From IMG/VR virus record IMGVR_UViG_3300012189_000012, positions 1 through 21,112 of that record: 21,112 nt of DNA; one strand, given 5' to 3'. Made by a program: the position numbers and the translations under genes. The notes beneath the pieces are model-generated. The model worked only from the letters and a program-made list of their open reading frames with translations, was not told the DNA's origin and did no database searches. Positions within the stretch are counted from its first letter, which is position 1. The number at the start of each line of letters is the position of its first letter. Source of the DNA: a virus. Below are positions 6,629 to 16,000 of the stretch, in pieces.

Positions 6629-7273
6629 TTATAAAGGCTTGTCAAACCACGATACTTCAGCTTCACGGCGGGCGGTTAACCCAACGTTCACCGCACCTCC
6701 AGCGTGGTTATACTGGAGGATATCTGCTTTGACTGTATCCCATTTGGCGGCTTTGACCGCTGCGCCGAGGGACTCATGTTCCCAGCCTGAGCCTGCGTTG
6801 TAGGTCAGGTCGGTCAGGGCTTGTTGGATGCCGATTGGGGTGTCAGCTGGGATCACTTGCTCGGCGAGTTTCCAGGCCTTATCGACCTCCACGGTTAGGC
6901 GGGCCAAGGCTTCGACCTCGGTGATGACTTCGGTTGGGGAGGTGGCCTTGGTGCCATAACCGATGGAGTATTGTTTGTAGTCCCAATAGGCCTTGGATCG
7001 GAAGCCTTCTTCCTTTTTGATATAGTTCACCAGACCCTGATCGACAATGTCAACCGGTTGGGTGGAAATCGGTGCCGGGGAAGGTACGGGGGGCGCAACC
7101 TTCCCCGGCCTCGGCACAGGTGGAGGTGGAGTGGAACCAACTGCCTCCGGAGCCTGCGCTCGAGCGAGTGCGCGATCGGTGACCCCGATCATGCGGATTA
7201 GGACGTAGATGAGAGCTAAGGATTGGATAGACAGCGCGCCGATTACTAGGACCAAGACGTATTCGTTCATCAT
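6629..7273 (-). CDS. Membrane-anchored GH24-type lysozyme (endolysin)
   Basis: 214 residues. ATG 7273 overlaps the stop of the giant virion gene (ATGA), with AAAGGAG 9 bases upstream; the next Met codon at 7270 is further away. Residues 5-29 form a strong N-terminal hydrophobic segment. A Pro-rich linker (about 45-72) follows, then the lysozyme domain to the end. The catalytic motif reads KKEEGFRSKAYWDYKQYSIGYGT: Glu and Asp nine apart as in T4 lysozyme, with Ser where T4 has Thr. LTDLTYNAGSG and LTARREAEVSWF are further GH24 signatures. It cleaves peptidoglycan at lysis. The segment may be a signal-anchor that keeps the enzyme tethered until release; it is more hydrophobic than classical SAR segments. 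Confidence 0.9.
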   Translation of the reverse strand: MMNEYVLVLVIGALSIQSLALIYVLIRMIGVTDRALARAQAPEAVGSTPPPPVPRPGKVAPPVPSPAPISTQPVDIVDQGLVNYIKKEEGFRSKAYWDYKQYSIGYGTKATSPTEVITEVEALARLTVEVDKAWKLAEQVIPADTPIGIQQALTDLTYNAGSGWEHESLGAAVKAAKWDTVKADILQYNHAGGAVNVGLTARREAEVSWFDKPL

Positions 7274-10200
7274 CGTTCCACTCTCCTTTGGGCCTCACCG
7301 TGGATAATCCCGCGGATGACTTCGTTGAGATTGCGCGGGTTCTGTTGGCGATTGTAGACGTCTAGGCCGAAGCGGGCTGCGTTGCCAATGACCTTTGGAG
7401 ACATACCAGTGGCTTCGCCAAGGACGGTGATGGTGTCTTGAACGGTCTTGCCTGCGTGTTCACGGGTCATGGAGCGGGATGGGTTTGTGACATCGCGGTA
7501 CATCTTCGCAGCGTCGTGGGAGAATGAGCTGAGTAGTCCAACACCTGGATCGTGGGCCGTGACTAGGCCGTGGATGAGGTCTCGGGCGTAGAGGACAGAG
7601 GATGAGATTCCACCTGAGGCTGCACTGGCAAGGTACGCAGGCCAGGATTCATTACGCTGGGTAGCATAGCTGCGGACCGCTTCCTCTATAATGGTGGGCC
7701 AGACAACATAGGTCATGAAATTGGCGACGAATGATGGGAGGTGGGCTGCTACCTTGGCGAGTTCCTTCTCCCGGCCCAGCTTCCACATATCATTGGCTTG
7801 ATAAGCGAGTTCTAGGCGACGCTGCATGGCAGTGCCGAAGAAGCCATAGACGGAGGTGAGGAAACGGTTAAGTTGGCCACCACCAAGGACCAAAGGCGGT
7901 TGGTTGGTGATGGCTGTGGAACCGTGGGCTCGACGTACTGCACGTTCACCGAGGGTTACAGCATCACCATGGGAGAGACCTTCACCTCGAGCTGTGTCAT
8001 AAACTGCTAGTGCGGTTGGCTTGGCAGAGACCATGTCGGACCATGCTACCCCAGCTGCACCCCATTGCATCATCTTGGCGCGGAGATTGGAGGTCTGCTC
8101 AAACTCATTCTGTTGAGCGCCAAACGTATCCTGCCAATGTCGTTCGCGGCGTTGGATCTCCTCAAAGTTGGCCATTACGAAATCATGGTCTTGAAGCGCG
8201 ATGTCGAGAGACTGACCATAGAGTGTATGCACAGCGTTAGCGTATTGCTTCACATCCACACCGCCAAACCTCGCGCGAAGGAACGGGACAATCCCAGCTT
8301 CTTTCATCGACCAAACCCAAGCTGTCGGCCCGTGCTTGGCGATGGTGCCGACATTGCCAGCAATGTAGGTGGAGGTTATGTTCTGCCGGAATTTCTCAAG
8401 GAATGAATTGGCGCGGGCTTCGTTCTTGGAGGCTGAGCCAGCTGAGCCTGAGATACGCTTTAGGTAAGGCATCAGGCCATCCGCGTATTCCTTGCCATAG
8501 TATTTGGCAACATCGGATTGGAACCGTCGATCCGCGAAGATCTTTTGTGTTTCGATGATGGGTTCGCGGAAGTTGATATCGTGGATCATTTGAACAAGCG
8601 AATTGGGAGTCATATCGAAGCGAAGATCCAGCGGGTAGATCGCGCCGGTCCGGGATTTGGTGTAGCCGTTGGCAGTGGCAGAGTGGTAGAAATCGGTGGA
8701 GTTGTAGACATCCTCGCGTTTGCCTACGTCTTTCTCATGCCATAGACCGGCGACATCTTGGGTCCAGAGATTGCGGATTGGGTCGCGCTTGAGGGGATGG
8801 TACCAGCCAGGGTAGGTGGCCTTGGTACCATCCGCGAAGGTGACTTCAATCGGCTTGAGGTTGATCTTCTCGAACGGTGCACCGACGATGCGTTCGTACA
8901 TGTTGCCGGAGAGTTTCACGTATTTGGTGAAGATATCGCCGAGTTTCTGGGCCCGATCCCAGTCAGCTTTGGTTGAATTGCGCCCAAGCCATTTCATCGC
9001 CGCTTCGGGTTCGATCCCATATCCGCCAGCGAGAACACGCAGGTTGGATTCGTTCCCAGCGTTGTTGATCATTTGATAGACATGGCCTTTGGTAAACCCT
9101 GTCCAGCCACCGGAGTCGGGTGAGTTTGGATCGAAGGTCAGCGGGTCGGCGAACGGAGCATCCACAAGCTTTGCTATATCCTTCGGCCGGTCAATCTTGG
9201 CAATCAGCTTAGAGGCCTCGCGGAGCATTGCGGATTCGCCATTGGCAGCTTTGCTTAGCGGATAGCTAAACGTCCGGTTGAATATCCCCCAAGGGTCATT
9301 CCGATCCCAACGATTGAACATGGTCTCCTTGGCGGTTAGGCCGTAGACAACGAGCCTTGGGAACTGTGCGAATGGGCCCGGTTCAGCTTTGGATGGGGTT
9401 GTGCCGAACGTGGAAAGCTTATCCCTCATCTCTTGCTTGGTCCCAACCAAATCCCGTGCCTCGCCTTCCACATAGATCTTCTTCTCATCTCGACCAGCTT
9501 TGATAAGCATGTCGATGGCGGATTTGAAATCTTGAAACTGGGAGTGGCTCAGTGTATCCAGCTTCTGCCGGAACCCAGCATCTTGGATAAACTCCGCGAT
9601 CGGCAAATCTCTCTGTCCGTTCCACTCCTCAGCCTTTTCACGTACAAACGCGGCAAGCGCCGTCGACGTCTGGCGGCCGAGATTCTCTTGCAGGTCTTGT
9701 ATGCTACGATTGACAGGATAACCCACCCGGTTAAGCAAATCATGAACCCAATTAGTGTAAGTCGTTGCGACACTGGCTACCTCTCGTTTGCGGAAGGTCT
9801 TGGCGGTGCGGTCGAGTTGGCGGCGATCTCGTTCGTAGGTTCGAGCAAGCTTGGCGGCTTCGAGGGAGTATTGGCGCTGTTGGGAAAGGCGATAGGCTTC
9901 ATCCCATTTGCCTTTGGCTCCGGCTTCCTCGATCTTCTTGCCGATCTTGAGAGCGTTCTGGAGCAAGCGATCGGATTTGATCTGGCCAGTGGGGACTTGG
10001 CTGAAGGCCTCTTTGACCATGCCTTTGACTTCGTCGTGGGTGAATGGAGGTGCCAATCCACCCTCACCACCTTTTTGTAAAGGCCGGAGCTTATTGCCAT
10101 ACTCCTCAGGCAGCTCGAAATTTCGGTAGCGGTTGTTGATGTCATCATATCCACTAGCGAGTTCGGGTTTGGTCTTCATCTCATCTTCAGGGATGTCGAC

Positions 10201-13200
10201 ATAACTAACCTTGCGATCACCGGTGCCATAGTTACGAGCATAGTCTTCTTGAGTAGCCACCCAACGTTTGCCACTAGGCTTCTCGTCGTAGTGACCATGG
10301 TAGAATCTAACCGCCCCAGGCTTGACTGGTTCGGTGGGCAATGCACCGGCCTTGAGTGCATAGGCGAGGGTTTCCTCGTGGACCAGCTTCATCTGGGTTT
10401 CGCTAAGGGCTTGGTCTTTGGCCTCCTCAAGGATGTGTGCTTCGCGGTCACCGAACTCTTGGTTCAATCGACGATCGGTTTCAACATCGATGAGGCGATT
10501 GAGGTAATCGCGAGAAGACATACCAGACCGACGCCGATCTTCGGTCATCATGCCGAGACGTTCGACCATGGCGTCCCCAGAAGTGTAGCCGAAGTGCGGA
10601 GCGAGTTCGTCTGGGTTGACGCCGTCCTTTTTCTGGATGTAGTCTTTTGGCAATCGGGCTTTTTGCTCATCGGAGAGATAGTCTGGGTGGAACTTGACGC
10701 CGTATTTTGTCATGAATTGATCAGTGGCGATATCGGGTCGGCCGGTGAGTTGCTCGCGGACCTCGTCGCGGAGGACGGTGCGACGATCTTTCCAATCTGC
10801 GTTGGATCGTCGCCGTTGGCGAAGTTCAGCTCTGCGCGAGCTGGCCTCGAAGTCTTCTTTATTCCGCTTTTCGATTAGCTTCAACATCCGATCCATGTGG
10901 GATTGGGTGACGCCAAGGGCTTTGCCGCGGTCATAGAGACCAAAGGATTCGCCTTCTTTAGTCTGGGCCAAAGGTTCATGGCCACCATCCAATCGTGCCT
11001 GGGCCAACGCTGGAGCTTCACCTTCCTCAGGCTCCAACTCACGCCTCCCAACCCGACCAACATCAATCTCCTTGAAGATATCCTCCCAGCTCAGGTCCTT
11101 GCCTAGAGCTTCATTGATCCGCCGACGCACACCTTCCATGAAATCTTTGATCTTCTGGAAGACTGTGTCGTCCTTGAGAACCTCCTCACCCTTGCGCCAG
11201 GATTGATAGGCTTCGGCGATGGCTTCCTCGTGTTGGACGTCTTTGGAGAAGTTCGAGTATCGGCCTTCGATGTCGAATTTCTTCAGCCAGCCTTGGTCCG
11301 TCGCGGCCTTGGCCAAAGAATCCCATTCTGCGTCGGTGAAGAAACCTTCTCGAGCAAGGAAGTGAATGGCTTCATGTCGCAGTGTGTCAACCGCACCTTT
11401 ATTCTCCATAGCCACAAACATCTTGGCTGTGGAGGGTTGGAACAATCCACGAACCAAACCACCGGCTTTGGGGTAGTAGATCGCCGAGGGTGTTTCCACC
11501 TTGGCTGTGGGAACGATCCGGCGAGCCTCGGCAAGCACAGCCTCGCGAGTAGCCTGCTCAACTGGTGTCCAACCAGCTTCGGGCTTTTGGAGAACTTCGA
11601 CGTTGTCGGAGATAGATTGCCAGTATGGTTGGAGGAGGTCGCGGAAGGTTTGGGGATCTTCGCCGAGTTGGAGCTTGACCGTTGGGATGGACTTCTTTGG
11701 ATCCATGATTACATGTTCGCCAGCAGCATCACGTGCGCCGGTTACTCGGTGACCAGTAATGGACTCAGCGTTGGGGAACATGGCTTTGAGCTGAGATTTG
11801 ATATCGCGGACTAGGCTGGGCCCAAGGAAGTTGGGTTGATAGAACCCTCGCTGTTGTGGACCAGCGTTGATCATTTCAATGTAAAGCTGTTTGCCATCTT
11901 TAGCTTCACTCAAGTTGATCTGACCTATGAGTGCGCCCGTTTCATCATGCATATCAATATCATGAAAGGGTGGTAGACCTTGCTTCTCATTGTAGTCAGC
12001 CTTGAGACTCTCAACTCGTTGTAGAGTGACCTTGCGATCGCCAGCCATGGCGAGGGGTTCGAGACCGGCCGATGCGCGGAGGGAAGAGACTGGATCGGCG
12101 ATGGCCTGCTTGGGTTGGGATTCAATCTTCATCTCGTCGAGAGTTGGCACTCCATCCCGAATGGAGATATGATCGTGTAGGGCTTTGTGGATGTCAGGTT
12201 CGGTCTTGGCAAGGTAATCGGCCAATGGGACGGAGATATCCGCGCCAGCCGCTTCGGCGATGGGAAGGGATTCGGTTATGCCTGGGACCCAGCCGAGGAT
12301 GCCGTCGTCGGGAGTGGGGGATTTGTCTCCGTAGAGTCCGCGGATGGCTTCTGCGTTGATTCGAATCGTGCGATCGCCAAGTGGGCCGCGGAGGAAGTTG
12401 TCGGCGAAGAGATCTGGGCTGCGTTCACGGGTCGCGGATTTGGCGGATTCGGACATTGCACCATCGAGGGCACGGATGTCTTCCCGGGCTTGGATTTCCT
12501 TGGCTTTGTCGATGAGTGGGTGAAGGCCTAGGGGAGGTTCGCGGCCGATCTGGGTCCACGGGTCGGCAAGTTGGAGACCGCTAGCGACGGAGCGGATGTG
12601 TTCCAAAGCCTTGGTGTTTTGTTCAACGCGCTTGAGTGGACCACCTTCTGCGTGGACGCCGATATCGCCCCGCATCATTGCCCACTCAGCCATCGCGGCG
12701 AGTTCGTTGGCTGGACCTTCGCCGAGGACGTGGGAGATGCCATCATGGCCGAGGGAGATGAGGCCACCGGCTGCTCGGGACATGAACTCAACCGGGGTGG
12801 CGATGGTCATAGCCAACGCACCCATCTCCGGATGCGACATGGCGAATTCAACATCACTCGGGCGGGAGAGGATTGAGGAACCTAGCGGAGCATCCCCATA
12901 CCCGCGCATGAAGGATTCGGACATCGAATCGGACTCTAGCCATTTCTGGAGTCGGGACTTCTGGCCAATACCTTCGAGAGATTGGGAAACGTTATCGAGT
13001 TGGCCCAAGTCGTCGTGGGAGATGCGGGCCGCGAGAGGATGGGAGTTGATGTAATCGACGATGTGTTCGTTGTCGTTGATGATCTGCGAACCCAGGGTTG
13101 CTTTGTGGGTTCGTTCGAAGCCGTCAACATCGCCGTAGATAGTAGTGGATGGAACTCCAGTTGCATCGGAGAGATCGATCGCACGCGCGGCTTGCTCTGG

Positions 13201-13278
13201 ATCGTCGTCAAGCGCAGCGGCGTTGGCGCGCTTGGCAGCACCAACCTCTTCGGCGAGGAAGTCGCTATAGTCGGTCAT
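7270..13278 (-). CDS. Giant internal virion protein (gp16 position, large polyvalent type) with metallopeptidase motif
   Basis: 2002 residues, against about 1318 for T7 gp16. It sits in the gp16 position, after gp15-like and before lysis genes, so it is probably packaged and ejected with the DNA. Visible parts: a conserved block with NFLRGPLGD and DISVPLADYLAKTEPD (about 290-385); a region resembling an acetyltransferase fold (about 420-520); a zinc-peptidase motif HEAIH (H635, E636, H639) with EEAIAEAY (684-691) as candidate third ligand; charged coiled coil (about 780-900); a segment with VRFYHGH near 990 resembling ADP-ribosyltransferase-like domains; and a long C-terminal region like LPD38-type domains, with a hydrophobic segment near 1842-1862. 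ATG 13278 overlaps the previous stop (ATGA). Metallopeptidase is supported by motif only; the ribosyltransferase call is weak. Confidence 0.85.
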   Translation of the reverse strand: MTDYSDFLAEEVGAAKRANAAALDDDPEQAARAIDLSDATGVPSTTIYGDVDGFERTHKATLGSQIINDNEHIVDYINSHPLAARISHDDLGQLDNVSQSLEGIGQKSRLQKWLESDSMSESFMRGYGDAPLGSSILSRPSDVEFAMSHPEMGALAMTIATPVEFMSRAAGGLISLGHDGISHVLGEGPANELAAMAEWAMMRGDIGVHAEGGPLKRVEQNTKALEHIRSVASGLQLADPWTQIGREPPLGLHPLIDKAKEIQAREDIRALDGAMSESAKSATRERSPDLFADNFLRGPLGDRTIRINAEAIRGLYGDKSPTPDDGILGWVPGITESLPIAEAAGADISVPLADYLAKTEPDIHKALHDHISIRDGVPTLDEMKIESQPKQAIADPVSSLRASAGLEPLAMAGDRKVTLQRVESLKADYNEKQGLPPFHDIDMHDETGALIGQINLSEAKDGKQLYIEMINAGPQQRGFYQPNFLGPSLVRDIKSQLKAMFPNAESITGHRVTGARDAAGEHVIMDPKKSIPTVKLQLGEDPQTFRDLLQPYWQSISDNVEVLQKPEAGWTPVEQATREAVLAEARRIVPTAKVETPSAIYYPKAGGLVRGLFQPSTAKMFVAMENKGAVDTLRHEAIHFLAREGFFTDAEWDSLAKAATDQGWLKKFDIEGRYSNFSKDVQHEEAIAEAYQSWRKGEEVLKDDTVFQKIKDFMEGVRRRINEALGKDLSWEDIFKEIDVGRVGRRELEPEEGEAPALAQARLDGGHEPLAQTKEGESFGLYDRGKALGVTQSHMDRMLKLIEKRNKEDFEASSRRAELRQRRRSNADWKDRRTVLRDEVREQLTGRPDIATDQFMTKYGVKFHPDYLSDEQKARLPKDYIQKKDGVNPDELAPHFGYTSGDAMVERLGMMTEDRRRSGMSSRDYLNRLIDVETDRRLNQEFGDREAHILEEAKDQALSETQMKLVHEETLAYALKAGALPTEPVKPGAVRFYHGHYDEKPSGKRWVATQEDYARNYGTGDRKVSYVDIPEDEMKTKPELASGYDDINNRYRNFELPEEYGNKLRPLQKGGEGGLAPPFTHDEVKGMVKEAFSQVPTGQIKSDRLLQNALKIGKKIEEAGAKGKWDEAYRLSQQRQYSLEAAKLARTYERDRRQLDRTAKTFRKREVASVATTYTNWVHDLLNRVGYPVNRSIQDLQENLGRQTSTALAAFVREKAEEWNGQRDLPIAEFIQDAGFRQKLDTLSHSQFQDFKSAIDMLIKAGRDEKKIYVEGEARDLVGTKQEMRDKLSTFGTTPSKAEPGPFAQFPRLVVYGLTAKETMFNRWDRNDPWGIFNRTFSYPLSKAANGESAMLREASKLIAKIDRPKDIAKLVDAPFADPLTFDPNSPDSGGWTGFTKGHVYQMINNAGNESNLRVLAGGYGIEPEAAMKWLGRNSTKADWDRAQKLGDIFTKYVKLSGNMYERIVGAPFEKINLKPIEVTFADGTKATYPGWYHPLKRDPIRNLWTQDVAGLWHEKDVGKREDVYNSTDFYHSATANGYTKSRTGAIYPLDLRFDMTPNSLVQMIHDINFREPIIETQKIFADRRFQSDVAKYYGKEYADGLMPYLKRISGSAGSASKNEARANSFLEKFRQNITSTYIAGNVGTIAKHGPTAWVWSMKEAGIVPFLRARFGGVDVKQYANAVHTLYGQSLDIALQDHDFVMANFEEIQRRERHWQDTFGAQQNEFEQTSNLRAKMMQWGAAGVAWSDMVSAKPTALAVYDTARGEGLSHGDAVTLGERAVRRAHGSTAITNQPPLVLGGGQLNRFLTSVYGFFGTAMQRRLELAYQANDMWKLGREKELAKVAAHLPSFVANFMTYVVWPTIIEEAVRSYATQRNESWPAYLASAASGGISSSVLYARDLIHGLVTAHDPGVGLLSSFSHDAAKMYRDVTNPSRSMTREHAGKTVQDTITVLGEATGMSPKVIGNAARFGLDVYNRQQNPRNLNEVIRGIIHGEAQRRVER

Positions 13279-15050
13279 GGTTGTGGAGTCTCGGATTTGG
13301 CTTTGCCACCGTATTTCTGTTGATAAAGCTCAGCGCGATAATATCGATTGATCTTGCCTTGGTCTGGGGTTGCGCCTTTCCAGAATGGGAGTGCGCGGAT
13401 ACGGTTTTGATCCCCCTCCGGCGCCTTCATTTGATAGAACGCTTCATGGCTCTGCCACCAGCTAGCGTGCTGTTCTTGCATTAGCTGAGAGCCGATTTGT
13501 TTGACCTCTTCTGGGCTAGGCATTTTACCCGGATGGTCGGTTTGATATTGTTCAAGTGAATCCGCAAGCCCACCGACGAATTGGAAATAGTTCTGCGGGT
13601 CTTTCTTTGGATCGACGGGGTAGTCGGCGCCACGCAGGTCTGGGGTGAGGATATGCAAGGCCCGGGCTACGCGGGGATCGTCGTATTGGTTCTTCTGCAT
13701 ACGTTCTTGGAGATTCATGAGATGGTCACGCTGGGGCAGGGATAGGCGATTGTCTGCGCCGAAATTCTGTGCCATGAAGTTTGCACGTTTGTCATCGTCA
13801 GGAGAGAGTGCCATGCCTTTGTATTGGTGGGTTAGGATTAGGTTGGCTTGGGTGGTGGGAACTTTGTTTGTCCCGGCTGCGTTGTGTTCGAGTTGCTTGA
13901 GAACGGCGGCCTGCTTGCGCGGGTCTCGGCCAAGCGCGTCCCAGGCAGGGGAAACGGCTGGATCCTGGGCCTTGAGTTCTTCAAGAGTGGTTGGTGCTTG
14001 ACCTTCGGTGTTGGCTTTGATCAGGGCTTTGCCAATGGTCCGTACGTTTTGGTTGTCGGAATCGGTTTCGATGGATTTCTGTTGTTTGTATTTGGTCATG
14101 ATGGAAGTGCGGACGCGGTCTTTGAACTGCTCCAACCGCTCTGGATCGAGACCAAGCTTGTCAGCTTCTTTCATCCCCGCATCGATGTAGGTATCGACCG
14201 GTTTGTCATCTTCCTCTTCACCAGCGCGACGGTCGGCAAGGACTTTGTTGGTGATGACTCGGGAACCTTGAGTGTCGAATTGCTGTTGGACCGTCGCGGA
14301 GACCCGCCCAGCGTCGATCGGGGTGATGGCTTTGGACTTGGTTGCCGTGTCGAGCATCTTCTGGGCACCGATAGCATCGGTTTTGGACAGGCTGGCGATG
14401 CGTTTGGACCAATAGTCGGAGACATCAGATTGGTTGGTGGCCTCGAGTTGGTCCCCAGACCATCCTCCATTCTCGGCAAGGCGAGAGTTTTCACCCTTGA
14501 TTGCCTGACTGCCGCGTTTGAAGGTCACCTCATCGTTGGGATCGGCTTCGATGTTGTTTTTAATGATCTCCTTGCGCGAGGTCGCAGCGTTGTTATTGGC
14601 GACCTTCATTTGGGTGCCGGAGTAGCCCGAGGCTAGGCGGATGTACGAACCCATGTTGGAGAGGGATGAGCCATCGTACATGCGGGCTGCGGCTGGATTG
14701 AGGTTGCCGCGGAGGGAGGTGCGGAGATCGTTGAGGTCAGTGATGTGTTTGGCGAGAGCGTCTGGGCCAGCGTTGAGGCCTTCGCGCTGTTTGAATTCCT
14801 CGTTCTTGATGCCAGCTTGCATCATGTATTGCGCGTCAGCGTTCTTGGCTTCGGTTTCGTTTTGCAGGTTTTTGTTGGCGACGACCTGCCCCCAGATTTC
14901 GTTGGTGGCGTGTGTGAGATCGGTGCCGAAGGATTGGATAGCATGGCCGATTGCGCCGCCGAAGGCATCAACGGGAACGGGGAGGGAGACCTCTGGAGCG
15001 CCGGTGAGGGAGGGTTGGGCAGTAGGGACTAGGCCGGGTGCTTGGGGCAT
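13275..15050 (-). CDS. Internal virion protein, gp15-like position
   Basis: 591 residues (T7 gp15 is 747). It has an N-terminal Pro-rich leader, then long, mostly helical, Gln/Asn/Lys-rich sequence without Cys clusters or membrane segments, as expected for a virion core protein ejected into the periplasm to form a DNA channel. I recognise it mainly by position between a gp14-like protein and the giant protein and by composition; no catalytic motif is visible. ATG 15050 has no clear Shine-Dalgarno and starts 3 bases after the gp14-like stop, so coupled translation is likely. Its stop overlaps the start of the giant gene by 4 bases. Confidence 0.75.
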   Translation of the reverse strand: MPQAPGLVPTAQPSLTGAPEVSLPVPVDAFGGAIGHAIQSFGTDLTHATNEIWGQVVANKNLQNETEAKNADAQYMMQAGIKNEEFKQREGLNAGPDALAKHITDLNDLRTSLRGNLNPAAARMYDGSSLSNMGSYIRLASGYSGTQMKVANNNAATSRKEIIKNNIEADPNDEVTFKRGSQAIKGENSRLAENGGWSGDQLEATNQSDVSDYWSKRIASLSKTDAIGAQKMLDTATKSKAITPIDAGRVSATVQQQFDTQGSRVITNKVLADRRAGEEEDDKPVDTYIDAGMKEADKLGLDPERLEQFKDRVRTSIMTKYKQQKSIETDSDNQNVRTIGKALIKANTEGQAPTTLEELKAQDPAVSPAWDALGRDPRKQAAVLKQLEHNAAGTNKVPTTQANLILTHQYKGMALSPDDDKRANFMAQNFGADNRLSLPQRDHLMNLQERMQKNQYDDPRVARALHILTPDLRGADYPVDPKKDPQNYFQFVGGLADSLEQYQTDHPGKMPSPEEVKQIGSQLMQEQHASWWQSHEAFYQMKAPEGDQNRIRALPFWKGATPDQGKINRYYRAELYQQKYGGKAKSETPQP

Positions 15051-15053
15051 AGG

Positions 15054-15584
15054 TTATACCATTCCAATCGATTTGCCCTGCATCCATTTGGATCCAACAG
15101 ATCCTGCAGCGTTGAGGAATGAACCAAACATTTCGATCTTCCCGGCTTTCTCGACGTCAGTCGCAGCCATTTGATCGAGGTTGGATTCGGCGGTGTCCAT
15201 GACAGCTTTGGTTTCATAGCCGTATGAGGTCTTGGCTGCGTCCCAGCGGATGACGTTTTGGTTGAATTGCGCTATGGTGGATTGGTCTTCACGGACCTTT
15301 TCATTGGTGCCGGAGTTGACGTCGAATCCGGAGGCTGCTTGGACAACTTTAGTCTCGCCGATGTCTTGGCGTGATTTCATTCCGGATTCTTCGGCTTGGA
15401 TGTCACCAGCTTGAGTGGCCCAGTTAGCGTTTTGTTCGTTGATTTGTTTATTGAGGAGGGCTACGCCGGATTTGTAGCGATAGGCGGAGGCTTGAGCATT
15501 GGCGGAATCGGCTTGGCCAATGCCGGAGATGATACCTCCAGCGGCAGTTGCGGCCATGGAGATGCCGAGGGAGACTGGGTCCAT
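15054..15584 (-). CDS. Internal virion protein, gp14-like
   Basis: 176 residues (T7 gp14 is 196). A Gly/Ala-rich N-terminal segment (VSLGISMAATAAGGIISGIG) can insert in a membrane. It is followed by helical sequence with SGVALLNKQINEQNANW and QAASGFDVNSGTNEKV, a pattern I associate with gp14-like proteins of many podoviruses. In T7 the counterpart is ejected first and makes the outer membrane pore; the same role is inferred here. ATG 15584 overlaps the preceding stop by one base (TAATG), so translation is coupled. Confidence 0.85.
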   Translation of the reverse strand: MDPVSLGISMAATAAGGIISGIGQADSANAQASAYRYKSGVALLNKQINEQNANWATQAGDIQAEESGMKSRQDIGETKVVQAASGFDVNSGTNEKVREDQSTIAQFNQNVIRWDAAKTSYGYETKAVMDTAESNLDQMAATDVEKAGKIEMFGSFLNAAGSVGSKWMQGKSIGMV

Positions 15585-16000
15585 TATGCATCTCCACGGA
15601 TTGTGAAGGAGAGGATGTCTCCTGTGGATGTCGGCTCAAACTCCGCGCCAAGCCATTTTAGCCAGCGCTGGGATAGAACAGCACGCCGCTTGCAATGGCC
15701 GATGATGGTTGGATAGCGCTTGAGCATTTCCTTGACCTGAATCTGGCTGCGCCGGATGAAGGTGAACTGCTGCGCAATCGGGCCTTGGGACCACATCCAA
15801 AGGTAAGCTTGGTTGGAGATAAACGATCCCGGGATGAGTCCCCAGCAGCAGACGAACTTGTCATCGATGAAACCCGCGTAGACTTGGCCGAGTTTGTGGC
15901 AGTAGTCCATCATGGCGGTCTCTCGCTCGGTCAATACGTTACCGGACTGAGCACGAATGAAGTCTGAGATCGGGAATGGCACGGTCTCAATCCTATGCAT
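15584..16000 (-). CDS. gp13-like protein with GNAT-type fold
   Basis: 138 residues from ATG 16000, the same length as T7 gp13. The longer reading from 16084 lies inside the tail gene and is rejected. It begins MHRIETVPFPISDFIRAQ and has AGFIDDKFVCCWGLIPGSF, then ISNQAYLWMW and a helix KEMLKRYPTIIGHC, the beta-alpha order of N-acetyltransferase-like phage proteins (DUF2833 type). Such proteins are needed for virion assembly in T7 relatives; acetyl transfer is not established. The classic acetyl-CoA loop (Q/RxxGxG/A) is not visible, so activity is doubtful. It overlaps the tail gene by 8 bases and the next gene by 1. Confidence 0.8.
   Translation of the reverse strand: MHRIETVPFPISDFIRAQSGNVLTERETAMMDYCHKLGQVYAGFIDDKFVCCWGLIPGSFISNQAYLWMWSQGPIAQQFTFIRRSQIQVKEMLKRYPTIIGHCKRRAVLSQRWLKWLGAEFEPTSTGDILSFTIRGDA

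Noticed and set aside
6141-6803. 220-codon plus-strand ORF opposite the lysis genes
   Set aside because: It spans three coherent minus-strand genes with good ribosome sites; the predicted product shows no family features.
9433-10080. 215-codon plus-strand ORF inside the giant virion gene
   Set aside because: It is a shadow of the 2002-aa gene, which has recognisable domains; several similar plus-strand shadows occur along it (for example 10249-10878, 11203-11814).
7270-13278. N4-type virion RNA polymerase in the giant protein
   Set aside because: I could not find the T/DxxGR, motif B or motif C patterns of single-subunit RNA polymerases; size alone is not evidence.
13848-14636. 262-codon plus-strand ORF opposite the gp15-like gene
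   Set aside because: The Gly/Phe-rich composition is typical of an antisense shadow; there is no ribosome site and no context.
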